In this document: positions 29,880 to 42,898 of the stretch, piece by piece
How the letters are laid out: each line of letters opens with the position of its first letter
Position numbering within the stretch: the stretch's first letter is position 1
NCBI GenBank assembly: GCA_032622095.1
Contig: CP136069.1
Location: 161,747,043-161,811,042 of the forward strand
Reading direction: 5' to 3'
DNA from: Siphonodentalium dalli
Lineage: Eukaryota > Mollusca > Scaphopoda > Gadilida > Siphonodentaliidae
DNA length: 64,000 nt
The notes under the pieces: model-generated
What the model saw: the letters and a program-made list of their open reading frames with translations, nothing else
Told to the model about the DNA's origin: nothing
Database searches by the model: none
Translations under genes and position numbers: made by a program

Positions 29880-32490
29880 GTAGTGTTGATGTCCGGATTG
29901 ACCACTCGTCGTTTGTCAGTCCGTCTGTCCATAGACACTTTACGCATAATGCGATAACTGAAACATTTTCTATCTGATCAGAACCAAATTTAGTATGTGA
30001 GTTTCTCAGCCCAAAATACAGATCGAGTTCAAATATGGGTTTGATCCAAGTTTTTTTTTACAGAGTTATGGCCCTTTTTTTACTTATAATTCACGAATGC
30101 TACGATAAGTTGATAACTAAAAAAAAATTTATCTGATCAGAACCAAATTTGGTACAGTTCGAGTAGGGCCCTGCGAACCTTATAATTTAGGTCGAACCGA
30201 ACCTTGAAACCGAATCATCGTCTTGGTTTCGAATCGAACCGAATCTCGAACCTCGAACCCAATTATCGACCGTGTCATTGAAGAGAGTCCAAGCGACGTA
30301 CTCATAATACTAGTAGCCAGTTAGAACGTATGTGGATCATTATAATAGTACAATCAACGTGTTATATACAAATTTATCGTATACGATATAAGATAATTAC
30401 ATGTTGAAGAATTATTTTATATTGGAGATGAATGACAATCCGATAAAACGTTGATTTTATGTTCCGTTTATGTCCATTCATTATATTACATAACCCCGAT
30501 TAAAACAAATATCCGATTATCATTCTCCGTATATACCCGCGTCCGCTCACTGAGCATCACTCATGAAAAATCATAACTTATGACTTATTCTAACAGTAAG
30601 TGAGACAGACGTCTGATTGAATCATCGGTCAAGCTTCCAGTAGTACATATGTACAATGTAAACAACGCGATAAACGACGCATTGAACTCCTAACACACTG
30701 ACAGTATGAACACGCCACGTGGCATAACTCGGTAACTATTAACAGACTCGTCAATCTGTAACTGCGACAACACATGACAAAGATCAAAGCGTGCCGACGT
30801 CGTGTTGTAGCAATTAAGTGTCACAAGACAAATCACATCGGGTTACATAATCATGTCAATCATTTATGCTCATAAACAATGGCCACACCTTCTCCTCACT
30901 GTGATTGGTTGACTCCAATTGTTGACACAGAAGGCTGCCGGAAATACCTATTCACTTTCAGCCAGTTTACGGAATTCAAAAAAGCTTGTTCGATCTGTAT
31001 TCATCAATAATCATAACTTATTGTCTCGTTTGTTAGGTATAATTATGTCTATTAGTAAAGTTATATGGAGAATAAAACAAACTTTGACGAGGTAGAACTT
31101 TGACTGAGATAGAAATGTTATAGTTTTACTAATTAATTATCACGAATTTGACATGTCCGACTCGACCGTTTAGCGGGAGCGGAATAAAGTTATGCCAAAA
31201 GACCCGTTCAATGAAATATCACCCAGCCCGAGTAATGATCAAAGTAATTATGTCCAATGTAAACATAAATCATAGTATCACACAGTTGGATGTAAACCAA
31301 TTAATAGACGGTATATAATCAATAAACAATTCCCAGTACGCAAAATTTGCCCATTTTGCGGGACTAAAGAAAAGGTTCGATATAAACGAATCCCGTCTAA
31401 GGTTTCGAACCGGACCGAATCATCACAGTGGTTTCGAAACCGATACCGAACCTCGAACGGTTCGCAGGGCCCTAAGTTCGAGTTCGAATATGGGTTTCAT
31501 CAGATTATTTTTAATGGAGTTATGGCCCTTTAACATAGAATTCATGCATGCTTCGATAAATCAACCAGTTTTCTTCTGATAGGAACCAAATTTGGTATGT
31601 TAGTTTCTCAACTCAAAATACAGATCGAGTTTGAATATGGGTTAGATCCTGTTCTTTATACCAGAGTTATGGCCCCTTTTTAACTAAGAATTGAACAGAT
31701 TTGAGATTTTTATGCTTACAATACATGTATAACCATAGCAGCTTACAATTAATTACCTGTGATATCAATTAGCTCTAAGAGAGAGACAGATAAACCTGTA
31801 TTATTGGAATTAGAGTTATTTTTAGCCATCATATGTTCAGCACAGCAGTGAAAGGTGTAACTCATTCATGAATCAATGGATTCTCCCATTCAGTTCTAAA
31901 AGTATAAATTGGAATAGTCTACTGTTCATTTGTAGGGATGTTCTCAGAATTTGATCAGACAGAGAGAACCGCATTTAGTAGCACTATTTTTATAAATTAC
32001 ACAGTCCTATAATGATATCTGATGCTCACTGCTGCACATATAAAATGACTTTAATAGCCATCTGTTGTTTATTGCATTTCCATAGTGTGTGGACAGTGTT
32101 GGCCCAGGTTTTATCAACTTCTACATAGCTCTCTGGTTTAGCCTATCAATGCAGTATTCAAGTGACATACCTGGTGCAGTCCCCTAATTTATAGAGTTAA
32201 AATTGTTAACCCCAGGTGGTCATCAATGTTATGCTTTTGTATATTTTTCATGTAATCATTCTCCTATTATATTTCCTTCACTTGTATGGATTTTTGTAGT
32301 TAAAATGAACCCTTCTCAACATTCCTGATACTTTAGTAGAAATATCTTACATCTAATATATCTCATTTTATTGAGATGTATGCAAATTTGGTATGTGAGT
32401 TTCTCAGCCCAAAATACAGATAGAGTTCGAATTTGGGTTTGATAAATTTTTTTTAAACGGAGTTGTGGCTTATGGATTTTCGAGTCCAAA
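29880..32490 (+). repeat. Tandem repeat units of about 120 bp, split by a hAT element
   Basis: Units share atctgatcagaaccaaattt, gtttctcagcccaaaataca, gagttcgaatatgggtt and gagttatggccc. They occur at about 29,950-30,100, 30,125-30,163 plus 31,475-31,545, 31,560-31,690 and 32,375-32,470. The second unit is split by the hAT-type insertion. Confidence 0.75.
30164..31474. mobile_element. Non-autonomous hAT-type DNA transposon
   Basis: The terminal inverted repeat is tagggccctgcgaacc at the left and ggttcgcagggcccta at the right. It is flanked by an exact 8-bp target duplication, agttcgag (30,156-30,163 and 31,475-31,482), as expected for hAT transposases. Subterminal repeats of gaacc/ggttc type lie at both ends. 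1,311 bp with no transposase frame. Confidence 0.9.
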
Positions 32491-32561
32491 GTGAAAATAG
32501 CTGATCACTATTGCCAAGGTATGGGTTAAACATCTGTCAATCGTGATCGGACTCTCGTTTT

Positions 32562-34282
32562 TAGAGTTATTAGCGTTCTTTGAATACAAAGCTACTAAAC
32601 AACATTTTGAACACAAATGAACATAACACTGGCCGTATAGCTCTATATAAGGCGTTAATCAAGGTGTTAATTAACTACCGCTTACTCTGTCTCCTTGTTA
32701 ATTACTCATCTCTGAGTTGTTTTGACTTTATTTCATTCACTATGAGACTTTGTTTAACTCCCATCAGCCTTTATCTGAGCTTGCAACCAGCAGACTTCAG
32801 TTCAGTTTAGAATTAGCTTTAAAATCCCAATATTTTAAGGATATAATTCAAATGAAATGCCTATTCTGCATGTATCTGCACTGGGATCGTACAAGTTTTC
32901 AATACTACCGGTAGAAAGCAAAATTCCAAAATGTTCGACAAATAACAATTGTGAAAGCCTTAACAAAAATAATATATTAGAAAACAATTGAAAGGCAAAA
33001 TAATTATCTGATTTGACAGACAATTTAAATTAAATAGGGACTGACCAACTGTGTGATATTCGAGGAGCCCTCCGCGGTGGCGGGGATTTTACCTCATCAG
33101 ATATTGCATCTTCGAAAGTCAGACACAAAATTTGGACAAACATGACAGCAGAACAACAAGACATATGGGTGTGAAAAATACTTAATTTTGTAATTTCAAA
33201 TTGCAAACTTCAACTGATTGACAATTAGCAAGCTCTACTGAAAGAGAAGTGTGATATATATATATGATCCATCTGTACCAACTTTCCAAGATAACTTCTA
33301 GCTAACAAGGAATGCTCTTTACAGATCCCATGCAAAAAATGTTGTGTATACAATATGTGACCAACGAATGTCCAACCATCTCTCAGATATTCGATTAGAT
33401 AATGATTTTTTGTGTTGCAAAGTATTTCAATTTACCCAACCATGATGTAAGATTCCATTTCAGCTTTCAGCCAATAGAACAAACACATGATAAAATTTCT
33501 AACCAAGGAGGATGCAACTAAATCAAAACTCTTGGAACGAGAAAATCTGTTGTTCAATCGCAGAAATGTTGGAATCACAAGCATTTTCAAATGAATTTTC
33601 ACAGAATTAAACTCTCAATTGCTGAGATTCTCGACAAATGAGTAATTATAGCTTAAAGAAAAAATCTGAGTTTGCGCGACATGCTTGTTCGATCAAAGTC
33701 AGTCATGTTGAAAAATAATTAACAGTACTTCTCATAATCGTTCATGTATCAATGGCATATCTTAAACTCATTAGCGAGTTCCAAAGATGCATTTACGATG
33801 CTACTTAATTTTGTTTTAAAATTATAACTTTAAATCCGGATGACTTTTACGAAGTCTTCTGGTCCCAAGCCCAGATAAAGACTGAGGGGAATTAAACAAA
33901 GTCAACACAACTCAGTAACAATTTAACAAAGATACAGAGTATAAGCCGTACAGAGTAAGCGGTAGTTAATTAACACCTTGATTAACACCTTATAGAGCTA
34001 TACGGCCAATGCTTATCGTCCTTATTATTTATGTGGGCAGTGGCCTCTATACGGGCGCCTGCGGCGCATAAGATACTATGGGTGGCGGGATGGGGTGGTG
34101 GGTGGGAACTTATCGTCCTTATTATTTATATGGGCAGTGGCCTCTATACGGGCACCTGCGGCGCATAAGATACTATGGGTGGCGGGATGGGGTGGTGGGT
34201 GGGAACTTATCGTGCTATGTTCGTTTGTGTTCATTGTTTAGTAGCTTTGTATTCAAATAATGCTAATAACTAAAAAAAATAA
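32562..34282. mobile_element. Fold-back element, about 1.7 kb
   Basis: The left part (gaatacaaagctactaaacaa ... gccgtatagctctatataag ... ttaattaactaccgcttact) is mirrored at 33,940-34,260. Looser mirror similarity extends to about 32,790 and 33,846. Its ends share the actaaacaa-cgaac motif with the repeat pair 29,220 / 34,394, so the two are related families. The interior 32,800-33,840 has no gene. Confidence 0.7.
34012..34205 (+). repeat. Two tandem copies of an approximately 95-bp unit
   Basis: acttatcgtccttattattt ... ggtggtgggtggga occurs twice in direct order with about one change. It lies inside the right arm of the fold-back at 32,562-34,282 and interrupts the arm symmetry there. Confidence 0.85.
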
Positions 34283-34394
34283 GTCACCAAAGTTTGAAAT
34301 AACACCACATACACATCGAATGGACCCCCATGCACACACAAACCAAATTTCACCCTTCTATTCCCCTTTTTGGACCTGTGTTCGTTGTTTAGTT
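34279..34394 (-). repeat. Right arm of the widely spaced inverted repeat (partner 29,220-29,352)
   Basis: Reverse complement of the left arm. It directly abuts the right end of the 32,562-34,282 fold-back. Confidence 0.7.
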
Positions 34395-35813
34395 GGACCC
34401 ATGGCAGAGCAAGTTTTAAGTGTGCACTGAAGCAAACTCGGTCATGCTAAATGCAGCAAGTCCTTCAAAATGCAGCATGTGATGTCCCTATAGAAACGCA
34501 GCAATTCCTTATAGAAATGCAGCAAGTCCCTGTAATGGCGGGTGGATTACAGCGGATTAGTCATGCATGTTTACACAACCATATGTTTCACTGTTTAATC
34601 AGTGGAGGTTACAGTTGTTGTCCATTACAAATAGATATTAGCCCTAGAATACATAATACTAGTAGAAACAGTTTGGAAACAACATATTCGAGTTACCCTC
34701 CCTTTTTGTAATTGAAATTTCATCAAAACAAATCCGCTTTGGACATAAAACCTACATATACAAAACTATCTAATATAAAAAAACATTCTTACCATATACC
34801 CCTTGACAGGTTTTTCCCGAATAACAACTTTTATCAGCTGAATATAATAAAAAAAATATGATTAAATGTGTATGACACGACATTAGCACCCGCAGGTCGG
34901 AGATTATCGCAAAACGATAGGGGAATACCATGTGCATAACGTAACTATCACTAAATTATAATGTACTCTATGGGAACAACTTATCGCCAATTTCATGCAA
35001 AAGAAATTTTAAACATCATATTCAACTTGTTTTATTTTAAGTTCATGAAAAGGAATAATAAATAGGGTGATAAGTATATATTTAGAATGACACATAGATT
35101 CAATTTAGCCATTTTCCCGTGAAACTTAGGCAAGGCAAGCGAGGTACGATAATTGATGATATTTGGGTGCATATGTCGAAGTGTTACATTAAAGGGGAAG
35201 AAAACTATCGCATAATGAACAGGCACAGCAAGCTGCTCTCTGTTCGTGTGTAAAGTTTATAGTGGAGTAGATTAAGTCAAATTTTCAAGACAATTGTTCA
35301 AATTGTGACTAAAGCATGAAACTTTGCGCAAATGTACATATACATAATGCCACATTTTTAAGGTAAAATTGGAACTACCATCCAAGATGGCTGTCAAAAT
35401 GGCAGCTAAAAGAGGAAATTGGACATTTTTTTACTAATATCTTCTAGATCAGGTTCTACTGTATGGAACTGGTTAGGAAATGTGACTTTATTTTGTATTT
35501 TTCATGTTAAGTGATCATTGGAGCAATGAAATATGCCATTCATGTGATCCCAGTCCCTTCCAATCGCTCAATAATTTGCTTATACAGATCTCGGTATGAA
35601 ATTTCACCAAAAATCACTGTTTGAATTCTAGTCATATTTTAACAAGAAATTGACAGAACTGAATTAAGTGAGGCATGCAATTACTTATGAATATTTTAAC
35701 TCAATGGATAAAAATTGTGGTGGTGGTGGTAAGAATAATAAAATATTGACAGATTCTTATACCAATCATAAATATCATGTAAATAGCATGTTATTGTAGT
35801 TTGTACATAGATA
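34395..35813. other. Intergenic, no gene seen
   Basis: AT-rich sequence. A few short degenerate aaatgcagcaagtcc units lie near 34,450-34,540. Nothing else recognisable. Confidence 0.5.
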
Positions 35814-35970
35814 GAACCGCATGAGTGTCTGGATTTTTACGAAATTATCGTGCGAGATTTGTTGGCGGAGCGATACATCGAGTGCGGGACGCAGTGCCGC
35901 ACGAGAGGTATCGCGTTCCGCCAACAAATCGAGTGCGATAATTCGTAAAAATCCAGACACTCATGCGGTT
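35814..35970. repeat. 157-bp near-perfect hairpin
   Basis: aaccgcatgagtgtctggat at the left is matched by its complement at the right, and pairing continues through ttgttggcggaacgcgata-like arms to a small central loop. No coding capacity. Probably a palindromic MITE. Confidence 0.85.
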
Positions 35971-36398
35971 TTATTATTATTACATATCTCCGTGTCATAG
36001 TAAGTTGACTCACAATCGTACATCTCCGGTACAGAAATGTGAATTTAATTGAGTTTTAACGGCATTTTAGGGTTAACGCAACAATCAGACAGGGAGCCCG
36101 TCTATCCGCGAGTGACATTGACCCATCTTTAATGATGCGTTTGAAATTAAATTCTGATAGATTTTCCAAAAATATAGCCCAATCAGCGCGCTGCGATTTC
36201 GGCAAGTGGGTTGTCACCCTCGCGTTTAAAAAGTAAAAATAGTTGTCGAGAACCAGTCTAACAACACTGAATGAAATAGTTCCGTCGGTAGATTGCACTA
36301 GTGTGATTCTGAGAATTATCACACGCCTGGAAACTCTTGCGATCATGCGAATTATGTTGATAGATATGTAATAAAATGTATGCTGTGTTATGTAAACA

Positions 36399-36625
36399 AA
36401 CAGTATGCAAGAGTGAGCGATAAGCAAAACACTCAACACTGGGGAAACTTTGGTTACAACTTTGGTTAAAATTGCCACCATGATGTTTACAACATACTGA
36501 TATAGTCTTTGCTAATCATTGCCACTCAAAATTTTGATGTAGAATGGGAAACCATGAACCAATCTATCAAAAATATCGCCAGGGTGTTGAGTGTTTTGCT
36601 TATCGCACACTCTGTGTGTGCTGTA
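36399..36625. repeat. Inverted repeat of about 45-bp arms
   Basis: gagcgataagcaaaacactc at 36,413 pairs with gagtgttttgcttatcgcac at 36,589, separated by about 140 bp. It lies at the edge of an open minus-strand frame (36,056-36,481) for which I see no support as a gene. Confidence 0.7.
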
Positions 36626-37599
36626 TATAAACAAACGACAGGCTCACACAAAGTGTTTTTTGTGGATAAGTGTTAATGACAGCTGAAACTACCATTGTGT
36701 CATTTTGTTGTGTAAATAATTGCTGAAGAATATAAAAAAATATATTGCATATCCCGAGGTCCTTATCAGCTAGTGTCCGTATCATCCGACGGCCATGTAC
36801 ATGTAAGCCAGGGTCCATATCAGCCAGGGTTCGAATCAGCAGAAATCAACATAAAAAATATCAAATAATAACCTGACTCTTAAATTCCCATTTTTACAGA
36901 TGCCATACTAATGGTAGGTATACATTCGCTCGCTGTTATGCTACACTCTTGGGATCTCAAAGTGATGGACCAATTACAATACAGCAAGGTATAATACATA
37001 AGGCTAAATAAAAATAATACCTGTGTTTAGGGTAACAGGAGAATAAAAACAGGTGTGGGGGATGGTAAAGTCATTTTATTTTATTTTTTCATTTTATTTT
37101 TCTCTTATCAACATTATTTCGGCCATTCTGTTCCAGGGGGGAATTGGAGAACAAGCTTTTTTTCTGGATGTCCGAGGGTACAGGAACTGGAAGGTGGGGT
37201 CACTTCCTAAAGCGATTTATGGTATTCAGCTGCATAAAATGACAAAATAATGACTGTTGTTCATTATTTTTAAAGAAACAGCTTATTCCAGTCGCCACCT
37301 TCCGTTCGCATTATTAGTATTTTAAGTGAAAAAAAAATGAGTCTGGAGGAAAATTTTAATTAAAACAATAAAATGATGGGTATATAGCGGCCCGTTACTG
37401 GAGGGGTAGGTGGATTCCCTGAACACAGGTGTTATTTTATTTAGCCTAAGTAAAATAGTGCATTTACTTCAGTGGTTTTGAAGAGTGCAATTTTTCCCTG
37501 ATGATTTCAGAAAATGTTCAATCTGGCAAATCATCCTGATAACTTAATTTCTCAGCACGTGTTCAGTACTTCGCAAAGTCATCAATAAATAGACGATCT

Positions 37600-38753
37600 T
37601 TAACTCTTTCACTGCCGATCGCGACTTAAGTCGAATTACCCATACACTGCCGATCGCGACTTGAGTCGAATCCTGACACCTTCGTCCCGTAACATCAGTC
37701 CATGGGAAGTAACTCTATATTATTCTGTGAAAACAGTGTACGTAATGTAATAAATTTTGTAACGAGAAACTCTCGGTTTATTTTTTTATATTTCGGGATG
37801 TCGGCCATCTTGTTTTGTGATTAAGTGGTCACGGTCACATGTGACCCTCCTGGTATGGGAAGTGTTTTCCATTCCACAGAGACCAATACCTACCCTACCT
37901 GCATACCAAGTTTCAGGAATATACCTCTGCATATACAAAAGCTTTTGCGAAATACCCAATAACATATGTATTTAGCAGAAATATACTAACTTGTTTTCGG
38001 TTCTCAATATTAACACCAACTTACATACAAAATTTCATCAAAATTTCTCTGCAATTACAAAAGTTATTGAGAAATAATGAATTATCCTTATATTTCGGTG
38101 TGGCGGCCATCTTGTTTTGTGATCATGTGGTCACGGTCTCGTGACCCTCCTGTGGTCACGATCTCGTGACCCTGGCAGACTGGTAAGTGTTTTCAATTCG
38201 CAAGTCCAATATCTAACTGTGCACCAAGTTTCACGAACATACCTTTACAGATACAAAAGTTATTGAGAATTACCCAATCAATATGTATTTAGCAGCAATA
38301 TACTAACATTATCTTATATTTCAGGATGGCGGCCATCTTGTTTTGTGGTCACATGATCGTGATCACGTGAAATGTGACACTGGCGGACTAGAACATATTT
38401 TCTATTCCCAATACTGATACATACTTACATACCAAACATTCATGAAAATATCTCTACAAATACAAAAGTTATTGAGAAATACTGAAATTTTCTTATATTT
38501 TGGATGGTGGCCATCTTGTTTATGGACACGTGATCGTGGTCACATGACAATGGTGGACTGGGGCTTTATTTCGATTCCCCAGACCAATACCTACCTGCAT
38601 ACCAAGTTTCATGAAAATAGCTTGGCAGATACAATAGTTATTGAGAAATACCCAATCCATATGTATTTAGCAACAATATGCTACATATACATGTACAGTA
38701 TGCTTGGCAGTAGCAGATCTGTCTGTAGTGCTACATGGCAGTGAAAGAGTTAA
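37600..38753. mobile_element. TTAA-flanked (piggyBac-like) non-autonomous element with internal tandem units
   Basis: Begins ttaactctttcactgcc and ends ggcagtgaaagagttaa. The TTAA target and CCCTTT/CTCTTT-type end are typical of piggyBac-like MITEs. The interior holds about five diverged units of about 200 bp, sharing ggcggccatcttgttttgtg, gtcacgtga-type phrases and ataccaagtttca. No transposase frame. Confidence 0.8.
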
Positions 38754-39265
38754 TGAGTCGCAATTCTATACAATATTTATTAACTGAGTGCACTAAATTT
38801 AATTTGATTAGAGAGGCTCGATTCAAATTTAGTCGATGATGTTAATAAAAAATTTCATATAGAATCCTTTTTATCACATAATCACATTTTAGCAAGGAAA
38901 AATGATTTTGAAATGACTGGGGTTATAAATTTAAGATTTATTTCCTTATCACAACCAAAGAGGAAGTAAAGACACCTTCAAGAAAATATGTGTTACATTT
39001 TAAATGTGTCTTTTCATGTTGTCAAAATTGTTATCACCCACGTTTATGTCAACACTAAATAACCCAACAGAAAATGAATATCAAAATTATATTCTTATTA
39101 ACACAGTAATAACATTGATCGATGTCATTGTGCTAAGCGCTTATATATGTCACTGCACGTGCTGATAATACATGTGTGTCTTACTAAAAAATATGAGGTC
39201 AGATTTAGGGGCTAATTATGTGATAAACCATTATTATAGATACATGTAGGGTGTCAAAAAACTGG

Positions 39266-39868
39266 ATGAGTGACAGACCAAGTCTTCTCGTTCCACAACA
39301 GCTTGGGATATCGGTTGTGATGATGCTGTTTTTGGACCGAGTCCCCTCCCGTAACTTTTCCATAATGGCTTTATGCCCAGAATCGTGGCCGGGAGTTATC
39401 TTGCTTGTATGTCTTCGGATAAGGTCAAATGGAGAATTTTGCGAACACAGAGTGCAGCCTTTCCCAAGCATGGTGATATCAAACATGCGTGTATCAGAGG
39501 TCCGTTAAATGTAAAATCAACAAGATTTATATTAAACAAACCCTTATTTTCCAGAGAATTTCCATTTGTCGTGCTATCAGAAAATGCATGTAAACAATAC
39601 ATTAAACGATTGTATCATTACTTTACCTTTTTATATCGAGGAAAGCGATATACTTTTTTGAAGACAGATTAATGGTGGACATGTCAGGTGATTAATCACA
39701 GTCATGGGTTCACGTGAATGTCATGGCTCCACATGTACATTTAATACGTCTTTTGAATGAAAGTCCATTATAGAAGATTAACGGGAAGGGACTCTGTCCA
39801 AAAACAGCATTAAGCCAACCGATATCCCAAGCTGTTGTGGACCGAGATGACTTGGTCTAGATGAATGA
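39266..39868. repeat. Inverted repeat with about 95-bp arms
   Basis: ccacaacagcttgggatatc (39,293) and its complement at 39,819 lie in arms that also share the ctgtttttggac and gggactc phrases. The spacer is about 410 bp. A third, single arm-like copy lies at 41,703-41,760. A minus-strand frame (39,205-39,486) crosses one arm and is not called as a gene. Confidence 0.75.
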
Positions 39869-40495
39869 TAGCAATTATTTGTACCTGAACATTTAGTGTT
39901 GTGAATGATTTATTCTCATAATCACTTGAACATAGAGAAATACAGAAAGAAGTATTTACAAAGAGAATATGATGATGTATATACATCATAAACATGTATC
40001 CCATGTAATGGGGATATATAAACATGTATCCCAATAGTATCATTAGTATGATATAAGCTGTTATCATGTTTTGTTTGGCCTTGGGGTACGAAGTTGTCTG
40101 GTACATATACACATTTATTACATGATCCTACCCTTATTCCAGTCAATAAACCCATTCTATAAATTGTGATATTAAACGTTTGTTTAATAAGAGGAAATAG
40201 TGCCAGGTGGCTTTTGACATCTGGATTGTTGTCTGTTTACAATCTGTATGCTACGTCTCAAAATAATATGGCTTCCAATATATTTCTAACAAATTACAAT
40301 GAATGAAGATTTTGAAAAGTTATGTCATTAAATATACGCCATTAAATACCCCAGAGTCGTTATTTATCTGGGACTATTTCTTTATGCAGGAAAACAACCC
40401 GAAGTTACTTGAAAATCACATGACTTGTTAGTTTTGCGTCCCATTTGTTGATGTAAGTATGTTTTGTCTAGGATGTAGATCATGTAATAAATAGA

Positions 40496-40640
40496 ATCTA
40501 CAACTCGTCCCCAGTTCATAGCAGAATTTACAAAACTTGTCCAGTAAATTAGGTCTGGACCTCACCAAAGGCTCGCTCCACACCTAATTTACTGGACTCG
40601 TTTTGTAAATTCCGTCATAAACTGGGGACTCGTTGTAGAT
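40496..40640. repeat. 145-bp near-perfect hairpin
   Basis: atctacaactcgtccccagt is mirrored at 40,621-40,640, and pairing continues through ttaca-aaac and ccagtaaattaggt to a loop of about 27 bp. Non-coding. Confidence 0.85.
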
Positions 40641-40979
40641 CCTCTATATACAAATTTGTTAGTGTGGCTTCCTGAAATGAATGACAACTGAAACACATGT
40701 GACACCATTTACATCTCTTGTTTTGATGGCAATATATCAATTATTAATTTGTTTTAGCCATTTTGTGGATAAACAGATTTACCATAGTATGTTCAACATC
40801 ACTTTTGATTTTAGGTGTGACAATAATTATAAAGATATTTATCAAAACCAAATTTACAAGCATATGAGCAATTTCTCTCTTACTGTATGTACTGTAACGA
40901 ACTGGCCAGCATTAATTGAAGTTATTGTTTGAAAGATGTCTACCTGGAGACTGATTATGGTATGAATGAGAAAATGCTA

Positions 40980-41197
40980 TCTCCCACTTTACATCCATGA
41001 CTGGAGCCTAATGAAAATTTTGCGAAAACCCTTTGCCAAGCAATTCTCTTATATATGCGAGTCTCCCATTGGCCTAATAATATTTACCTTGACCTTGTAA
41101 GCCAGTGCTTATGGGAGACTCACATATATAAGAGAATGCACCGGCACAGGGTCTCTAATGCTGCACCATTGCGCAGTTCCCATCATGAAAGGGTTAA
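40980..41197. mobile_element. Degenerate TTAA-type element
   Basis: The right end catgaaagggttaa and the left end catgactggagcc match the TTAA family seen at 47,410-47,675 and 61,706-61,843. It carries diverged copies of the ctcttatatatgcgag palindrome half-sites. The left TTAA is not clear. Confidence 0.55.
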
Positions 41198-41517
41198 CTT
41201 AAGTGCTTGCACGTTGTTAATAACATAAAGGGCTGATGGGACAATATCTTTGACAATAACTTTTGTTTTCTTCAGCAGAGAAGTTACTTTTGCCAAATAA
41301 AAGGGTATTTGGTTTCATAAATTTGTCAGATGACTTGCAATATGCCTTTTTAGTGAATGATCTGAGACTTTTTGGGGTTATTTAGTGTAATGGTAAAATT
41401 TTCCTGCATAATCTACAAACTTGTATGTTGTAGTAATATATGATACTTTAGATATGGATAACTCAGATTTTTCATGTAGATATAATCATCTAACCAATAT
41501 GTTATTTTTATTTTCAG

Positions 41518-41566
41518 CAAGGGAGCAGTTGAAGAACATATCAGTAGGTGCTCGAAAGCAATTTGA
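41518..41566 (+). CDS. ACOT9: ACOT9-like, internal exon a
   Basis: A 49-bp exon after a ttttcag acceptor and before a gtaagt donor, encoding REQLKNISVGARKQF. This corresponds to the RDKLREIVGAS region of human ACOT9, just after the targeting peptide. It begins with two bases of a split codon and ends with two, and the latter joins correctly to the exon at 45,025. Short, so support comes mainly from phase and splice sites. Confidence 0.7.
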
Positions 41567-41831
41567 GTAAGTAATAATATAACATCACAGCTAACTAATA
41601 TAGTTTGTAATATTTTAATACATGTATATTACAAGCCTATAATTAAATATACACATGATATTTATATATAAGATATTGTACACATTCATAACTAAACTTT
41701 GCTTCCTTCATCCACACCAGCTTGGTATATCGGTTGTGGTAGATGCTGTCTTTGTTAAAAATCTAGCATGTACTACTTACAACAATCTCATCGGGTATAT
41801 TGGGACCAGAATTGGGTATGATTAATTTAGA

Positions 41832-42230
41832 TTAACCCTTTACCCAACAAACCGGCCAAAACCGGCCAAATAAAGCTTCAACAGCCTAAAATATCTTCGG
41901 TCTGTCTCAATAGAACCATACACATATGGATATCATTGGAACCGGCTCATTGACCACATTGTGATAGTTACAGTTAGCCCTGTGCCAATGCATTCTCTTA
42001 TATATGCGAGTCGACCATAGGTCGCCTCGCATATATAAGAGAATGCATTGGCCTAAAAAATATCTTTTTTTAACACTTTTTACCATTTTTTCTTACATTC
42101 TTTAACAATTTTATAATTTTTAATGTGTTAAGCCAATGCATTCTCTTATATATGCGAGGCGACCTATGGTCGACTCGCATATATAAGAGAATGCATTGGC
42201 ACAGGGCCCTTCTGTTGGGTAAAGGGTTAA
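41832..42230. mobile_element. TTAA-flanked (piggyBac-like) MITE
   Basis: The left end ttaaccctttacccaaca and the right end tgttgggtaaagggttaa are exact inverted repeats with the TTAA target. It contains two copies of the 70-bp palindromic module (about 41,984-42,054 and 42,135-42,201), the same module as in the TA-flanked family. Non-coding, intronic. Confidence 0.9.
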
Positions 42231-42313
42231 AGCAACTTGTATTGCTCAATTTTCATTACAACCTAATGATTTATCACATGTAATTCAGTCTAATTAAAAT
42301 CAGACTCTCAAAC

Positions 42314-42528
42314 AAGCCTGCAAATAGTGTCTGTCATTTGCAGAATGACGTCCCCAGAGGGTGAATTTAGTGATGCTGTTTGCACAGGGGGCTAGCATTA
42401 CCAAATTCACCCTCTGGGGACCCCAAATTTTCAGAGCGGGATATAATAACTAAATTCACCATCTGGGGGGGGGGGGGGGGGGGGGGGGTGCTCATTCTGC
42501 AAATGACAGACACACTATTCGCAGGCTT
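42314..42528. mobile_element. Palindromic MITE with nested hairpin and 24-G run
   Basis: The outer arms aagcctgcaaatagtgtctg ... complement enclose an inner hairpin whose arms contain ccccagagggtgaatttagt. An uninterrupted run of 24 G lies at 42,465-42,488. Same family as 45,875-46,127 and the rearranged copy at 51,706-51,984. Confidence 0.8.
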
Positions 42529-42898
42529 CCTCTCGAACAACTCGAACTAAACGATTTCACTATCAATCATAACTGATAAAAGTTAAATTAGCTGACATAA
42601 TGATTCTTGGAAGTAATGGAATTCCCCACTATTTTGTAACAATTTTTGTTTAGACTTTGTAATGCGTACATGTAGTTTGTTCAGAATCACAATTTAATTA
42701 GCCTGGTCATTTCTTAAAGACATGGGTGGCCTTCGTGATGGGTATAGCTATTAAAATAGTCACATCTGCTGAAACTGCCATAAACAGAAAGAATATTATA
42801 GAATAGACAGATGTTGTTGTTATACCAATCATAATTATCATGTACATTCAATGTTATTGTCACATTTGTACTCATTGTTTTGTAAACGAACATAAAAA

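Noticed and set aside
34078-34260. 60-codon frame over a tandem duplication.
   Set aside because: It is created by the two approximately 95-bp repeat copies and has no protein similarity.
36056-36481. Minus-strand open frame of 141 codons.
   Set aside because: No domain recognised, and it overlaps one arm of an inverted repeat. The composition of the first half is that of chance hydrophobic AT-rich sequence.
37053-37250. A 65-codon frame (LFQGGIGEQAFFLDVRGYRN) considered as a 5' exon of the ACOT9-like gene.
   Set aside because: It does not resemble ACOT9 N-termini, and no matching donor phase was found.
39205-39508. Opposing open frames inside the inverted repeat 39,266-39,868.
   Set aside because: Both cross an arm of the repeat, and neither shows a recognisable domain.
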